A stretch of DNA of 64,000 nucleotides from Halogeometricum rufum (lineage in GTDB: Archaea; Halobacteriota; Halobacteria; Halobacteriales; Haloferacaceae), in NCBI RefSeq assembly GCF_900112175.1, contig NZ_FOYT01000002.1:186001-250000 (forward strand). The letters are read 5' to 3'. Both the position numbers and the translations under genes were made by a program. The notes under the pieces are model-generated. The model had not been told where the DNA came from, made no database searches, and saw nothing but the letters and a program-made list of their open reading frames with translations. Positions 52,610-63,478 of the stretch are shown here, in pieces. Every line of letters begins with the position of its first letter. Position 1 is the first letter of the stretch.

Positions 52610-53479
52610 TCAGTCACCCCCCGCGGCCGCGGCGTCGCCCGCGAACGGTCGCATCTCGTCCAGAACGGACTCCATCCCCTCGGCGTCGTCGGGCGCTACC
52701 ATCGTCGCCTCGCGTTCGGCGGGCGGTTTCGGGATGGGGTCCACCGAGGAGACGATGGTCGGCGACCCGTCGAGGCCGATGTAGTCGGGGTCCACGTTGA
52801 TGTCGGCGTGGTCCCAGACGGTCAGTGCGTCCTCGTAGTCGGCGGCGCGTTCGCGCGCCGTCTCTCGCAGGTCCTTCAGCGTGAGTCGGTCGCCGGCGGT
52901 CCGGTAGGAGGGTTCGAACTCCGGGTCGGCGACGACGAACGCCGGCAGGTCCGTCTCCACCGTTTCCATCTCCGCGATGTCGCCCTCCACGAGTCGTTTC
53001 GCGCGGAGTCGCCCCGCCTCCTCGTCCACGTCGAGGGCGACGACGTGGGTGACGAGGGGCATGTCGAGGCACCAGCACGTCTGCGGGCCGGTGTGGCCTG
53101 TCTCCCCGTCGGCCGTCTTGAACCCCGCGAAGACGAGGTCCGGGACGCCCATCTTCTCGATGGCGGCGCTGAGCGTAATCGCCGTCGCCCACGTGTCGGC
53201 GGCGGCCATCTCGCGGTCGGAGACGAGGTAGAGGTCGTCCGCGTACGCCGACTCCATCGCCTCCTGCAGCACCTCCTTGTACCCCGGCGGCCCCATGCTC
53301 ATCACCGAGACGGTGCCGCCGTGGCGGACGCGCGTCTGCAACGCCGCCCGAAGCGCGTGTTCGTCGTTCGGATTCATCACCGTCGGCGTCTTCCCGCGTT
53401 CGAGGTGTCCGTCCTCGTCGAACGAGACTTTCCCCTCTCGGAAGTCGGGGACGCCTTTCGTCAACACGAGTGTGTCCAT
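52610..53479 (-). CDS. fixA: Electron transfer flavoprotein beta subunit FixA
   Basis: The 289-residue protein is the AMP/FAD-binding beta subunit: DTLVLTKGVPDFREGKVSFDE at the start, NPNDEHALRAALQTR, SMGPPGYKEVLQEAMESAYAD and FAGFKTADGETGHTGPQ. It pairs with FixB to form the ETF dimer. The ATG at 53479 is preceded by GGTGAG (complement of 53486-53491) as ribosome-binding site; an upstream ATG at 53515 would add 12 Ser/Gly-rich residues. It heads the operon FixA-FixB-FixCX-hypothetical. Confidence 0.93.
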   Translation of the reverse strand: MDTLVLTKGVPDFREGKVSFDEDGHLERGKTPTVMNPNDEHALRAALQTRVRHGGTVSVMSMGPPGYKEVLQEAMESAYADDLYLVSDREMAAADTWATAITLSAAIEKMGVPDLVFAGFKTADGETGHTGPQTCWCLDMPLVTHVVALDVDEEAGRLRAKRLVEGDIAEMETVETDLPAFVVADPEFEPSYRTAGDRLTLKDLRETARERAADYEDALTVWDHADINVDPDYIGLDGSPTIVSSVDPIPKPPAEREATMVAPDDAEGMESVLDEMRPFAGDAAAAGGD

Positions 53480-53607
53480 TGTTGACTCACCACTACCCGA
53501 GGATGAGTTTCCCATTCCTTAACAATTATTCTCGATAAAATGAGCGTGCGGCGTTCACCCGCGGTACGGCCCGCCTGCGACGGTGCGCCGGTGAGGGCGC
53601 GTCGGGG

Positions 53608-55450
<1,843 letters not shown>

Positions 55451-55577
55451 TGACCGAACTACGAACCACCGTTGGTTAAATCTGACTTGTTCTCCGAGCG
55501 ACCTGTTCCCCGGCGAACGCGGTTCGCTCCGGACCGACGGCCCGACGGTATTTGCCTCTCCGCGACGAACGCGACCC

Positions 55578-56057
55578 GTGGACATCTACGCACTCGTCGC
55601 CATCGCACTCGCCGTCGTCGGCGTCGTCGGCGTCGTCGTCCCCCTCCTCCCGGGCGCCCTCCTCTCCGTCGCGGGCGCCCTCCTCTACTGGTGGTCGACG
55701 GGCTACACCGACCCCTCGCTCCCGGTGCTCGCCGCCCTCGTGTTCGTCGGGGTCCTGACCGTGGTGCTCGACTACTTCGGCGGGGCCATCGCGGCGCGGG
55801 CGGGCGGCGCGTCGTCGCTCACGACGGGCGCCGCCGTCGTCGTCGGCCTCGTCCTCCTCGTCGTGACGGGACCCGTCGGCTTCCTCCTCGGCATCGCCGC
55901 GACGGTGTTCGCCGTCGAGTTCTACCGCAACGAGGACGCCGAAGCGAGCGTCCGCGTCGCCCTCTACGCCACGGTGGGCGTTCTCGCCTCGACGGTGGTG
56001 CAGGTGCTACTCACCTCCGCGATGCTCGTCGTCCTCGTCCTCGCCGTCCTGTTCTGA
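55578..56057 (+). CDS. DUF456-type membrane protein
   Basis: The 159-residue protein has about four to five membrane helices. Features of DUF456 are PLLPGALLSVAGALLYWW near the N-terminus and a middle VLDYFGGAIAARAGGASSLTTGAA, followed by GFLLGIAATVFAVEFYRNEDAEASV. The start is GTG at 55578, directly before a hydrophobic first helix. Function unknown; bacterial homologues are small inner-membrane proteins. Confidence 0.78.
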   Translation: MDIYALVAIALAVVGVVGVVVPLLPGALLSVAGALLYWWSTGYTDPSLPVLAALVFVGVLTVVLDYFGGAIAARAGGASSLTTGAAVVVGLVLLVVTGPVGFLLGIAATVFAVEFYRNEDAEASVRVALYATVGVLASTVVQVLLTSAMLVVLVLAVLF

Positions 56058-56084
56058 GCGGCCATCGTCGCCGCTCGGGGTCCG

Positions 56085-56528
56085 ATGGCCAACTTTTCGG
56101 TCGCGGACCGTGACCGTCCCGCCGTGCGAGACGCGCCCTCGACCCGTCGCTCCCTCCTCCGAACCGCGACTGCGGCCACCGTCGCCGGACTGTCCGGGTG
56201 CTCCGCGCTCGGTGGCGGCGGCGCGGACGCCGTCGACCTCTACCTCTTCAACGAGACGGGCGCCGAACTCCGGGTGACCCTTCACTACCTCGACTGCGAA
56301 CAGGTGGGCCGCGAACAGCACTCCATCGGCGTCGAAGCGGGCACCCACGCGTACTCCGCGAACGAAGTCGTCGCGAACTCCGGGGCGTGCGCGCTGGAAG
56401 TGACGACGGGCGACGGCCCCGCCGACACGTACGAGTGGAACGTCGGGCGCGAGACGCTCGTGGTCACGGTGAAACCGGACGCCGTGGCGTTCGACCTGCG
56501 CGCGCCGACGTACACGCCGGACCGGTGA
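56085..56528 (+). CDS. Predicted Tat lipoprotein of unknown function
   Basis: The 147-residue protein has a Tat-type signal with lipobox: TRRSLLRTATAATVAGLSGC, lipid-anchored at Cys39. The mature part (about 108 residues) is beta-rich, with VDLYLFNETGAELRVTLHYLDC and further strands (TLVVTVKPDAVAFDLRAPT), like an immunoglobulin-type domain with two cysteines that may form a disulfide. It is short, secreted and typical of haloarchaeal surface lipoproteins. Confidence 0.75.
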   Translation: MANFSVADRDRPAVRDAPSTRRSLLRTATAATVAGLSGCSALGGGGADAVDLYLFNETGAELRVTLHYLDCEQVGREQHSIGVEAGTHAYSANEVVANSGACALEVTTGDGPADTYEWNVGRETLVVTVKPDAVAFDLRAPTYTPDR

Positions 56529-56541
56529 GCGGTGGACGCGG

Positions 56542-56587
56542 CGACGACGCTCACCGACCGCGATAGTACGACGACGCTCACCGACCG
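56542..56587 (+). repeat. 19-base direct repeat between convergent genes
   Basis: CGACGACGCTCACCGACCG occurs at 56542-56560 and again at 56569-56587, with 8 bases between (period 27). It fills the gap between the lipoprotein stop and the cyclase stop. It is most likely a local duplication. Confidence 0.85.
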
Positions 56588-56592
56588 ACGAC

Positions 56593-57207
56593 TCACACCC
56601 GCGCGACGGCCCGGACCGGCGCGCCGTCGGCGTCCACCTTCAGCGGGAACGCCAGCAACTCGAACCGGTCGGGCACGTCGCCGAGTTCGGTGAGGTTCTC
56701 GACTATCAGCAGTCCCGCGCCGAGGAGCGCGCGGTGGGCGGGGACGCCCTCGCCGCCCGTCGGGTCGGGACTGAGCGCGTCGATGCCGACGTGGTGGCCG
56801 CGTTCGGCGCACCGGTCAGCCGTCTCGGGCGCGAGGGCGGGGTGGTCGACCATCCGGTCGGTCCCCCACTCGGCGTCCCACCCCGTCCGGAAGACGAGCA
56901 TCTCCGCGTCCGTCTCGGGCAGTCTGTCGGGGCCGATAGTCCCGTTCGCGCCCACGTCGCGGCAGTCCACGAGGCGGGCGTCGAAGCGGAACCGGTCGAC
57001 CGGGACCGACCCGAGCGTCGCCCCGTCGCGTTCGGTGTGGGCCGGAGCGTCGACGTGCGTCCCCGCGTGCGTGCCGAGTTCGAGTCGCGAGACGCGGTAG
57101 CCGTCCGACTCGTGCGTCGCGTGCGGCGTCACCGACACCGGGGGGTCGCCGGGGTACGTCGGCATCGACGCCTCCACCGGCATCGTCAGGTCGACGAGTC
57201 GGCTCAC
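56593..57207 (-). CDS. Cyclase-family / kynurenine formamidase-like metal hydrolase
   Basis: The 204-residue protein has the metal motif H-x-G-T-H-x-D-x-P-x-H (LGTHAGTHVDAPAHT) of the cyclase (PF04199) family, which includes kynurenine formamidase and isatin hydrolase. It begins SRLVDLTMPVEASMPTYPGD, also family-typical, and ends with FELLAFPLKVDADGAPVRAVA. The start is GTG at 57207, overlapping the MMSDH stop by four bases (GTGA). The coupling to a semialdehyde dehydrogenase suggests a shared catabolic route, but the substrate is not known. Confidence 0.85.
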   Translation of the reverse strand: MSRLVDLTMPVEASMPTYPGDPPVSVTPHATHESDGYRVSRLELGTHAGTHVDAPAHTERDGATLGSVPVDRFRFDARLVDCRDVGANGTIGPDRLPETDAEMLVFRTGWDAEWGTDRMVDHPALAPETADRCAERGHHVGIDALSPDPTGGEGVPAHRALLGAGLLIVENLTELGDVPDRFELLAFPLKVDADGAPVRAVARV

Positions 57208-58661
57208 CGGTCCGGCCACCGTTCGATGTACACCGTCTCGTCCGTGTAGAAGCGAATCGCGTCGTCGCCCTGCGCGTGCAAGTCGCCGAAGAACGACTCC
57301 TTGGCGCCCCCGAAGTGGAAGAACGCCATCGGCGCGGCGGTGCCGACGTTGACGCCGAGGTTGCCGGGGTCGGCCTCGTGCCGGAAGCGCTTGGCCTCCG
57401 CGCCCGACGTGGTGAACAGACTCGCCGCGTTGCCGTACCGCGACTCGTTCACCGTCGCTATCGCCGTCTCGAAGTCCGGCACGCGGACCAGCGCCAGTAT
57501 CGGCCCGAATATCTCCTCGCCGACCAGCGCGGAGTCCGTCGGCACGTCGCCGAACACGGTGGGTCCGAGGTAGTGACCCGTCGCGGGCGTCTCGGCCTCG
57601 CGGCCGTCCACGAGGAGTTCTGCCCCGTCTTCGACGCCCGTCTCGACGTAGTCCGCGACCCTGTCGCGGTGGGCGGCGGTGGTCAGCGGTCCCATCTCCG
57701 TCGCCTCGTCCAGTCCGTCGCCGACGACCATCGACCGGGCGCGGTCGGCGAGGCGCGCGGCGAACTCGTCGTACACCGAGTCGACGACGACGGCGACGGG
57801 GTTCGCCAGACAGCGCTGCCCGGAGTTGGCGAACGCCGACCCGAGCGTCCCCTCGACGGCGGTTTCGAGGTCCGCCGTCGCGGAGACGACGACGTGGTTC
57901 TTCGCGCCGCCCTGCGCCTGCACGCGCTTGCCGTTCGCGGCGGCCGTCTCGTAGACGTGCTTCGCCACGGGCGTACTGCCGACGAACGAGACGCCCTCGA
58001 CGTCGGGGTGTTCGCAGAGCGCGTCCACCGCCGTCGCGTCGCCGTGGACGAGGTTGACGACGCCGTCGGGGAAGCCCGCCTCCGCGGCCAGTTCGACGAT
58101 TCGCGTGGGGGTGTACGGGTCGCGTTCGCTCGGCTTCAGGACGAACGCGTTGCCGGTGGCGACGGCGTACGGGAGGAACCACAGCGGAATCATCGCCGGG
58201 AAGTTGAACGGTGTGACGGCGGCGAACACGCCCAGCGGTTCCCGCACCGCCGTCTCGTCGATGCCCGGCGCGGCGTTCGCGAGGTGGCCCGCCTGCATCG
58301 TCGTCGGCACGCCGCAGGCGACTTCGACGTTCTCGATGCCGCGCCGTATCTCGCCGCGCGCCTCCGCCAGCGTCTTGCCGTGTTCGCGCACCAGCAGTTC
58401 CGCGAGTTCGTCCTGTTCGTCCTCCAGCAGCGACTTCAGGCGAAACAGCGGCTGGACTCGGTCCTCGACGGGCGTCTCGCGCCACGACTCGAACGCCTCG
58501 ACGGCGGCCGTCACCGCGTCGTCCACGTCCGCCTCGTCGCTGAAGCCGACGCGACCGATGGCCTCCGCCGTCGCCGGGTTCTCGACGGACTGTCCGTCGC
58601 GCGAGGGGTCGACCCATTCGCCGCCGACGCGGTTCCGCGCCGCCTGCAACTCTCGTTCCAT
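57204..58661 (-). CDS. mmsA: Methylmalonate-semialdehyde dehydrogenase (CoA-acylating) family
   Basis: The 485-residue enzyme is an aldehyde dehydrogenase of the MMSDH type. It has VTPFNFPAMIPLWFLPYAVATGN, SFVGSTPVAKHVYETAAANGKRV (split as SFVGSTPVAKHVYE and AANGKRV), and the catalytic Cys284 in SGQRCLAN. It lacks the general-base glutamate found in hydrolytic ALDHs, which fits a CoA-dependent enzyme. The usual substrate is methylmalonate or malonate semialdehyde from valine, inositol or pyrimidine breakdown. It is coupled to the cyclase-family gene. Confidence 0.9.
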   Translation of the reverse strand: MERELQAARNRVGGEWVDPSRDGQSVENPATAEAIGRVGFSDEADVDDAVTAAVEAFESWRETPVEDRVQPLFRLKSLLEDEQDELAELLVREHGKTLAEARGEIRRGIENVEVACGVPTTMQAGHLANAAPGIDETAVREPLGVFAAVTPFNFPAMIPLWFLPYAVATGNAFVLKPSERDPYTPTRIVELAAEAGFPDGVVNLVHGDATAVDALCEHPDVEGVSFVGSTPVAKHVYETAAANGKRVQAQGGAKNHVVVSATADLETAVEGTLGSAFANSGQRCLANPVAVVVDSVYDEFAARLADRARSMVVGDGLDEATEMGPLTTAAHRDRVADYVETGVEDGAELLVDGREAETPATGHYLGPTVFGDVPTDSALVGEEIFGPILALVRVPDFETAIATVNESRYGNAASLFTTSGAEAKRFRHEADPGNLGVNVGTAAPMAFFHFGGAKESFFGDLHAQGDDAIRFYTDETVYIERWPDR

Positions 58662-58736
58662 GCCGTGTGGTGGCGAGTGCCGCGTAAAAGAGGTACCGCA
58701 GGGAGCGACCGACAGAGAGGGTCCGACAGCGGGTCG

Positions 58737-60521
58737 TTACTCGTGCGCCCAGTAGACGACGGACTCCTCGTCCGCCGCGTCGGGCGAGTTGTCACCGTGG
58801 CCGTCTCGCGACTGCCCGTCGCTCGACTGTTCCGTGGCCCGCGCCACGCTGTCTACCCGAACGAACCCGATTCGCTCGAACTGCACCACGTCGTCCACCT
58901 CGGTCTCCGCGAAGTCCGGTTCGGCGACGCCCGTCACGTCGCCCTCCATCGTCCGCATCCGGACGGGGACGTTGTCCGCGGCGGGCGCCCAGTGAACCAC
59001 GTCCACGTCGCCCGAACGGACCACGTCGATGCCGTCGTCGGTGTGGACGAGGGCGTCGTCCTCGCGGCGGACGCACCCGTAGCCCTTCAGCCAGACGCGT
59101 TCGCCGTCCGCGGGCACGTCAGCCGGTTCGACGACGACGCCGCCCGCGGCGGGGACGGTCCGGTCGCCGCGGTCCTCGTGGTCCGGGTGGAGCGCGGGGT
59201 GGCCCGCGTCCGGGCCGCCCTCGACGGCGAACTCCTCGCCCTCGCGGACGAGGAAGTAGCGGTTCGCCTCGTCGTCCACCACGTCGCGGTTGTTCGCGTA
59301 GATGGCCGTCATCGACAGGTCGACGTCGGAGGTGGACGTGCCGAGTTCGAGCATCGCGTCCACGATGGCCGACCCGCGGATGCCGCGGCGGCGGAGGCTC
59401 TTGATGGTCGGCGCGCGCGGGTCGTCCCAGCCGTCGAGTTCGCCCGCCTCTATCTTCCGTTTGATGGTCGAGGTGGACATCTTCACGTCGTAGGCGTCCA
59501 CCTGCACGTGCCCCCAGTGGACGACTTCGGGGTACTCCCAGCCGAAGTAGTCGTAGAGGAACCCCTGTCGCTTCGCGGAGTCCTGCAGGTCGATGCCGCG
59601 GATGATGTGCGTGACGCCGGTGAGGTGGTCGTCGACGGCCGACTGGAAGTCGAGCATCGGCCAGCAGCGGTAGTCTTCGGCCTCCGGGCGCGGGTGCGGC
59701 GTGTCCACCATCCGGAACGCCACCCAGTCGCGCAGGGCGGGGTTCTTGTGCTCGATGTCGGTCTTGACGCGGAGGACCATCTCGCCGGAGGAGTACTCGC
59801 CGGCGACCATCGCCTCGAACTCCTCGCGGGTCGTCTCCACGTCCTTGTTGCGGTGGGGACAGGGTTCGGCCGCGTTCTTCAGTTCCGAGAACGCCTCGCC
59901 CGAACACGAACAGGTGTACGCCCCGCCCATCTCGATGACCTCGCGGGCGTGGTCGTAGTACGTCTCCATGCGGTCGGACGCCGTGATGACCTCGTCCGGT
60001 TCGAAGCCGAGGTAGTCGACGTCCTCCAAGATGGCGTCGTAGGCGTCCAGGTCGGGGCGCTTCGTCTCGGGGTCGGTGTCGTCGAAGCGGACGACGAACG
60101 ACCCGTCGTATATCTCCTTGTACGTCCCGATGACGGCGGGCATCCGGGCGTGGCCGATGTGCCACGGCCCGTTCGGGTTCGGCGCGGCGCGCATCCGCAC
60201 CTCGTCGTACGCATCGACGTTCGGCAGGTCGGGGAGCACCCGGTCGTCCCCCTCGTCTTCGGCCTCCATCTCCGCCAGTTCCTCGGGGGCCAACTCCTCC
60301 AGTCGCTCGCGCTTCTCCGCGGGCGGGAGGTCGTTCACGCGGGCGACGACGCCGCCCACGACGCCCGGAATCTCGTCGCCGTGCGGCCTGAAGTCGGGGT
60401 TCTCGCCCATCAGCGGTCCCATGACCGCCCCCACGTCGGCGTCGCTGTCGTACTTGACCGCGTTGAGGAGGGCGTGCTTCTCCGCCGCTCGCTCGACGCG
60501 CTCTCGTAACTCGTCGTCCAT
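58737..60521 (-). CDS. gltX: Glutamyl-tRNA synthetase
   Basis: The 594-residue protein is an archaeal-type GluRS. It has an N-terminal region of about 105 residues, then the class I HIGH motif (PNPNGPWHIGHARM, HIGH at 121-124), the FVVRFDDTDPETKRPD segment, and the KMSKS loop as KMSTS (347-351). It charges tRNA-Glu and, without a GlnRS, usually also tRNA-Gln. The ATG at 60521 is chosen because a TTTTTAGG element lies about 22-29 bases upstream on the minus strand. An acidic tail ends the protein. It follows IdsA after 214 bases. Confidence 0.95.
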   Translation of the reverse strand: MDDELRERVERAAEKHALLNAVKYDSDADVGAVMGPLMGENPDFRPHGDEIPGVVGGVVARVNDLPPAEKRERLEELAPEELAEMEAEDEGDDRVLPDLPNVDAYDEVRMRAAPNPNGPWHIGHARMPAVIGTYKEIYDGSFVVRFDDTDPETKRPDLDAYDAILEDVDYLGFEPDEVITASDRMETYYDHAREVIEMGGAYTCSCSGEAFSELKNAAEPCPHRNKDVETTREEFEAMVAGEYSSGEMVLRVKTDIEHKNPALRDWVAFRMVDTPHPRPEAEDYRCWPMLDFQSAVDDHLTGVTHIIRGIDLQDSAKRQGFLYDYFGWEYPEVVHWGHVQVDAYDVKMSTSTIKRKIEAGELDGWDDPRAPTIKSLRRRGIRGSAIVDAMLELGTSTSDVDLSMTAIYANNRDVVDDEANRYFLVREGEEFAVEGGPDAGHPALHPDHEDRGDRTVPAAGGVVVEPADVPADGERVWLKGYGCVRREDDALVHTDDGIDVVRSGDVDVVHWAPAADNVPVRMRTMEGDVTGVAEPDFAETEVDDVVQFERIGFVRVDSVARATEQSSDGQSRDGHGDNSPDAADEESVVYWAHE

Positions 60522-60735
60522 TACCGTCTGCTTCCTCGTCCCGCCTAAAAACAGGCCCGGATTGGGGGCACACCGACGTCTGCCCGCCGCACGGGCGCGC
60601 GGGTAGGGGTGCGACAACACTTACCACGTCAGACGTATAGCCCTTTCGCGGCGACGCGTCTGTGGCGAGGAGTCGTCGCAGCGAGGAGAGCGCGGTCCGC
60701 GGCGTCGAAGGAACCCCGCCGGGTGCGACTGGCGC

Positions 60736-61782
60736 TCAGTAGCCGCGGGTGATGAGGTAGTCCGCGATGTCTTCCAGCAGCGACCGCGCCTCGTTGTCCG
60801 GGAGGACCTCGAGGTGGCTCTTGGCCCGGTCGGTGAGTTCCTGCGCCTTGTCGCGGGCGTAGTCGATGGAGCCGGCGTCGTTCAGTTCGCCGACGGCGGC
60901 GTCGACGGCGTCTTCGGTGACCCCGTCGACGGTGTCGGCGGTGACGAGGCCGTCCACGTCGACGCCCTGCTGTCTCGCGTGCAGGGTGATGAGCGTCTCC
61001 TTGTTCTCGACGAGGTCGGACCCGCGCTGCTTGCCGAGTTTCTCGGAGGGGACGGTCAGGTCGAGCACGTCGTCCTGAATCTGGAACGCGCAGCCGGAGT
61101 CGATGCCGTAGCGGTAGAGCGCCTCCACCGTCTCGTCGTCGGCGCCCATCAGCACCGCGGCCGTCGACGCCGCCGCGCCGTAGAGGACGGCCGTCTTCAG
61201 TTCGATCATGTCGAGGTACTCGTCGGGCAGCACCTCGGTCCGGTTCTCGAACTCGATGTCGAACGCCTGCCCCTCGCATATCTTCGTACAGGTCGTCGCG
61301 AGGAGGCGGACGGCCTCGAGGCCGTCCTGCGGGTCCGCGCCCGTCTGCGTCATCAGCTCGAACGCCTTCGCGTAGAGCGTGTCGCCCGCGAGGATGGCCG
61401 TCTCGGTGTCGTACTCCTTGTGGACCGCGGGGACGCCGCGACGGAGGTCGTCGTCGTCCATGATGTCGTCGTGGATGAGTGTGAACGACTGGATGACCTC
61501 GATGCTCGCGGCGGCGGCCATCACGTCGAGGTCCGAACCGTCGAGCGCGGGGAACGACCGGTACTCCTCCGAGAGCGGTTCGACGTCCGCGAGCGCCTCG
61601 GCGGTGAGGAGCGTGACCGTCGGCCGGAGGCGCTTCCCGCCCGCCTGGAGCAGGTAGCGCGTCGCCTCGTAGAGGCGCTCCGGTTCCGACATCGGGACGT
61701 CCTCGTCGAGAGCCTCGTTGACGAGTTCCCGCCGTGCCCGTACCGCGTCGAGCACTCGCTCCTCCGTCGCTTCCGAACTCAT
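60736..61782 (-). CDS. idsA: Prenyl diphosphate synthase (geranylgeranyl type)
   Basis: IdsA builds geranylgeranyl or farnesylgeranyl diphosphate for archaeal membrane lipids. The 348-residue protein has LLQAGGKRLRPTVTLL, the first aspartate-rich motif DDIMDDDDLRRG (105-116), and the second, QIQDDVLD (234-241). The small or large residue before the first motif (FTLIH) fits a C20-type enzyme. It starts one base after the RNase J stop (TGAGATG), so they form one operon. Confidence 0.94.
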   Translation of the reverse strand: MSSEATEERVLDAVRARRELVNEALDEDVPMSEPERLYEATRYLLQAGGKRLRPTVTLLTAEALADVEPLSEEYRSFPALDGSDLDVMAAAASIEVIQSFTLIHDDIMDDDDLRRGVPAVHKEYDTETAILAGDTLYAKAFELMTQTGADPQDGLEAVRLLATTCTKICEGQAFDIEFENRTEVLPDEYLDMIELKTAVLYGAAASTAAVLMGADDETVEALYRYGIDSGCAFQIQDDVLDLTVPSEKLGKQRGSDLVENKETLITLHARQQGVDVDGLVTADTVDGVTEDAVDAAVGELNDAGSIDYARDKAQELTDRAKSHLEVLPDNEARSLLEDIADYLITRGY

Positions 61783-61783
61783 C

Positions 61784-63136
61784 TCACTCCACCAGTTGGA
61801 TCATGTTGCCGTTACGGGTGACGTGGAGGTCGCGTCCCAGCGCGTACCCCTGCGACTCACACAGGTCCACGTACGGCGAGAAGCCCTTGAGGTTCTGGTG
61901 GGCGGGGATGACGTGCTGGGGCTGCAGGGCGTCGAGCATCTGGTAGTGGCCCTCCTCGCGGAGGTGCCCCGAGACGTGAATCTCGTCGTAGATGCGCGCT
62001 CCCTGCATCTTCAGGAGTCGCTCGGACTGGTAGCGCTGGCCCTCGTTCGTCGGTTCGGGGATGACCCGCGCCGAGAACAGCACCTTGTCGCCGTCCTCCA
62101 GTTCGTACGGCGTCTCGCCGCGGCCCATCCGCGTGAGCATCGCGCGCGGTTCGCCCTGGTGACCGGTGACGATGGGGAGGTACTTCTCCTTGCCCTCCTT
62201 CATGATGCGCTTGAACGTCCGGTCGACGGACTTGCGGTGTCCGTACATCCCCACGTCGTCGGGGAAGTCGACGAAGCCGAGGCGCTCGGCGGTGCCGGAG
62301 TACTTCTCCATCGACCGGCCGAGCAGGACGGGCTGACGGCCGATGTCCTTGGCGAACTCGACGATGGAGGAGACCCGGGAGACGTGCGAGGAGAACGTCG
62401 TGGCGACGATGCCGCCGTCGTAGTCCTCGATGGAGCGGATGGTGTCTTCGAGGTGCTTGCGCGCGACGGACTCGGAGGGCGTTCGGCCCTTCCGACCCGC
62501 GTTCGTGCAGTCCTCGATGTAACAGAGGACGCCGTTGCCCTCGCGACCGATCTCGCGGAACCGCTCCATGTCGATGGGGTCCTGGATGACCGGCGAGTGG
62601 TCCATGCGCTTGTCGAGGCCGTAGACGACGGCCCCCTCGGGCGTGTGGAGGACGGGGTTGATGGCGTCGATGATGGAGTGGGTGACGTGGACGAACTCGA
62701 GTTCGACGTTGCCGGAGTCCCCGATGGACATCGTCTCGCCGGCCTCCATCTTCACGAGGTCGTTGCCGACGTTGAACTTGTTCTCCCCTTCGACCTGCTG
62801 TTTCACCAGTTCGATGGTGAACGGCGACGCGACGACGGGAGCGTCGTAGCGGTGGGCCAGTTTCGAGATGGCGCCGATGTGGTCGAGGTGGCCGTGCGTC
62901 GGCACGATGGCCTGCACGTCGCCCTCGAGGTCGGACATCACCCGGTCGTCCGGGATGGCGCCCATGTCGATGAGGTCGAGGCTGTGCATCTTCTCGGTCT
63001 CCACGTTGTCGTGGATGAGGACCTGACTCAGGTTCAGGCCCATGTCGAAGACGACGACGTCGTTTCCTGCGCGGACCGCCGTCATCTGTCGACCGACTTC
63101 TTCGTAACCGCCGATGGTTGCAATTTCGATTTCCAT
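61784..63136 (-). CDS. rnj: Ribonuclease J (archaeal aRNase J)
   Basis: Archaeal RNase J degrades RNA in the 5' to 3' direction. The 450-residue protein has a metallo-beta-lactamase domain with HGHLDH (His81-His86), the beta-CASP insertion ([23 protein letters not shown], split as TTFSSHVSR and [17 protein letters not shown]), and [28 protein letters not shown] and IPAHQNL as the later motifs. The ATG at 63136 is family-typical ([18 protein letters not shown]). Upstream is a leader of about 190 bases. It heads the operon with IdsA. Confidence 0.93.
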   Translation of the reverse strand: MEIEIATIGGYEEVGRQMTAVRAGNDVVVFDMGLNLSQVLIHDNVETEKMHSLDLIDMGAIPDDRVMSDLEGDVQAIVPTHGHLDHIGAISKLAHRYDAPVVASPFTIELVKQQVEGENKFNVGNDLVKMEAGETMSIGDSGNVELEFVHVTHSIIDAINPVLHTPEGAVVYGLDKRMDHSPVIQDPIDMERFREIGREGNGVLCYIEDCTNAGRKGRTPSESVARKHLEDTIRSIEDYDGGIVATTFSSHVSRVSSIVEFAKDIGRQPVLLGRSMEKYSGTAERLGFVDFPDDVGMYGHRKSVDRTFKRIMKEGKEKYLPIVTGHQGEPRAMLTRMGRGETPYELEDGDKVLFSARVIPEPTNEGQRYQSERLLKMQGARIYDEIHVSGHLREEGHYQMLDALQPQHVIPAHQNLKGFSPYVDLCESQGYALGRDLHVTRNGNMIQLVE

Positions 63137-63478
63137 GGTTTTCCGAGCATTGAAAGCCACAATCGTGGCGAAGGTGCTCACTGAAACGCCCCGCCGGTGT
63201 CGAACCCGCCTCCAATCGACGGGTTTCGTCACGGGACTGAACGGCCCCGGCATCTTACAGCGCGTCGGTCGTCGGCCCCGCGTGCGGCGGCCCCGGTGGC
63301 CCCCGCACTTACCCGCGGGTGTATCGGTAACTGGAGCTACACACCGGGGTATTAAAAACTACGTGGGTTGCTCACGCCGGCTCCGGACGGCGCGCGACGT
63401 GTCACCGTCACGCGCGCTCGGTGACCCGTCGGAATATCGAAAAGATTGATTACCGGACGTATCTTGTGAGTGACACGG
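63137..63478 (-). promoter_or_regulatory. Intergenic region with promoter and long leader of the RNase J operon
   Basis: No gene is supported in these 342 bases. On the minus strand TTTTTAATA (63351-63359) is the best TATA element and would start transcription near 63328, giving a leader of about 190 bases before RNase J. A GC-rich hairpin with arms GTGCGG (63282-63287) and CCGCAC (63303-63308) lies near its 5' end. On the plus strand the right end serves the histidine kinase; ATTACC near 63449 is about 30 bases before its ATG. Confidence 0.45.

Noticed and set aside
57276-60509. Very long plus-strand open frame of about 1,077 codons
   Set aside because: It lies opposite MMSDH and GltX, which have clear motifs. 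Such antisense frames are an effect of high GC in the third codon position. The translation is rich in Arg, Val and His without any fold.
63186-63220. tRNA-like T arm on the minus strand before RNase J (GCGGG-TTCGACA-CCGGC)
   Set aside because: The T stem has a G-G mismatch, and no matching acceptor 5' strand or anticodon arm could be found upstream.
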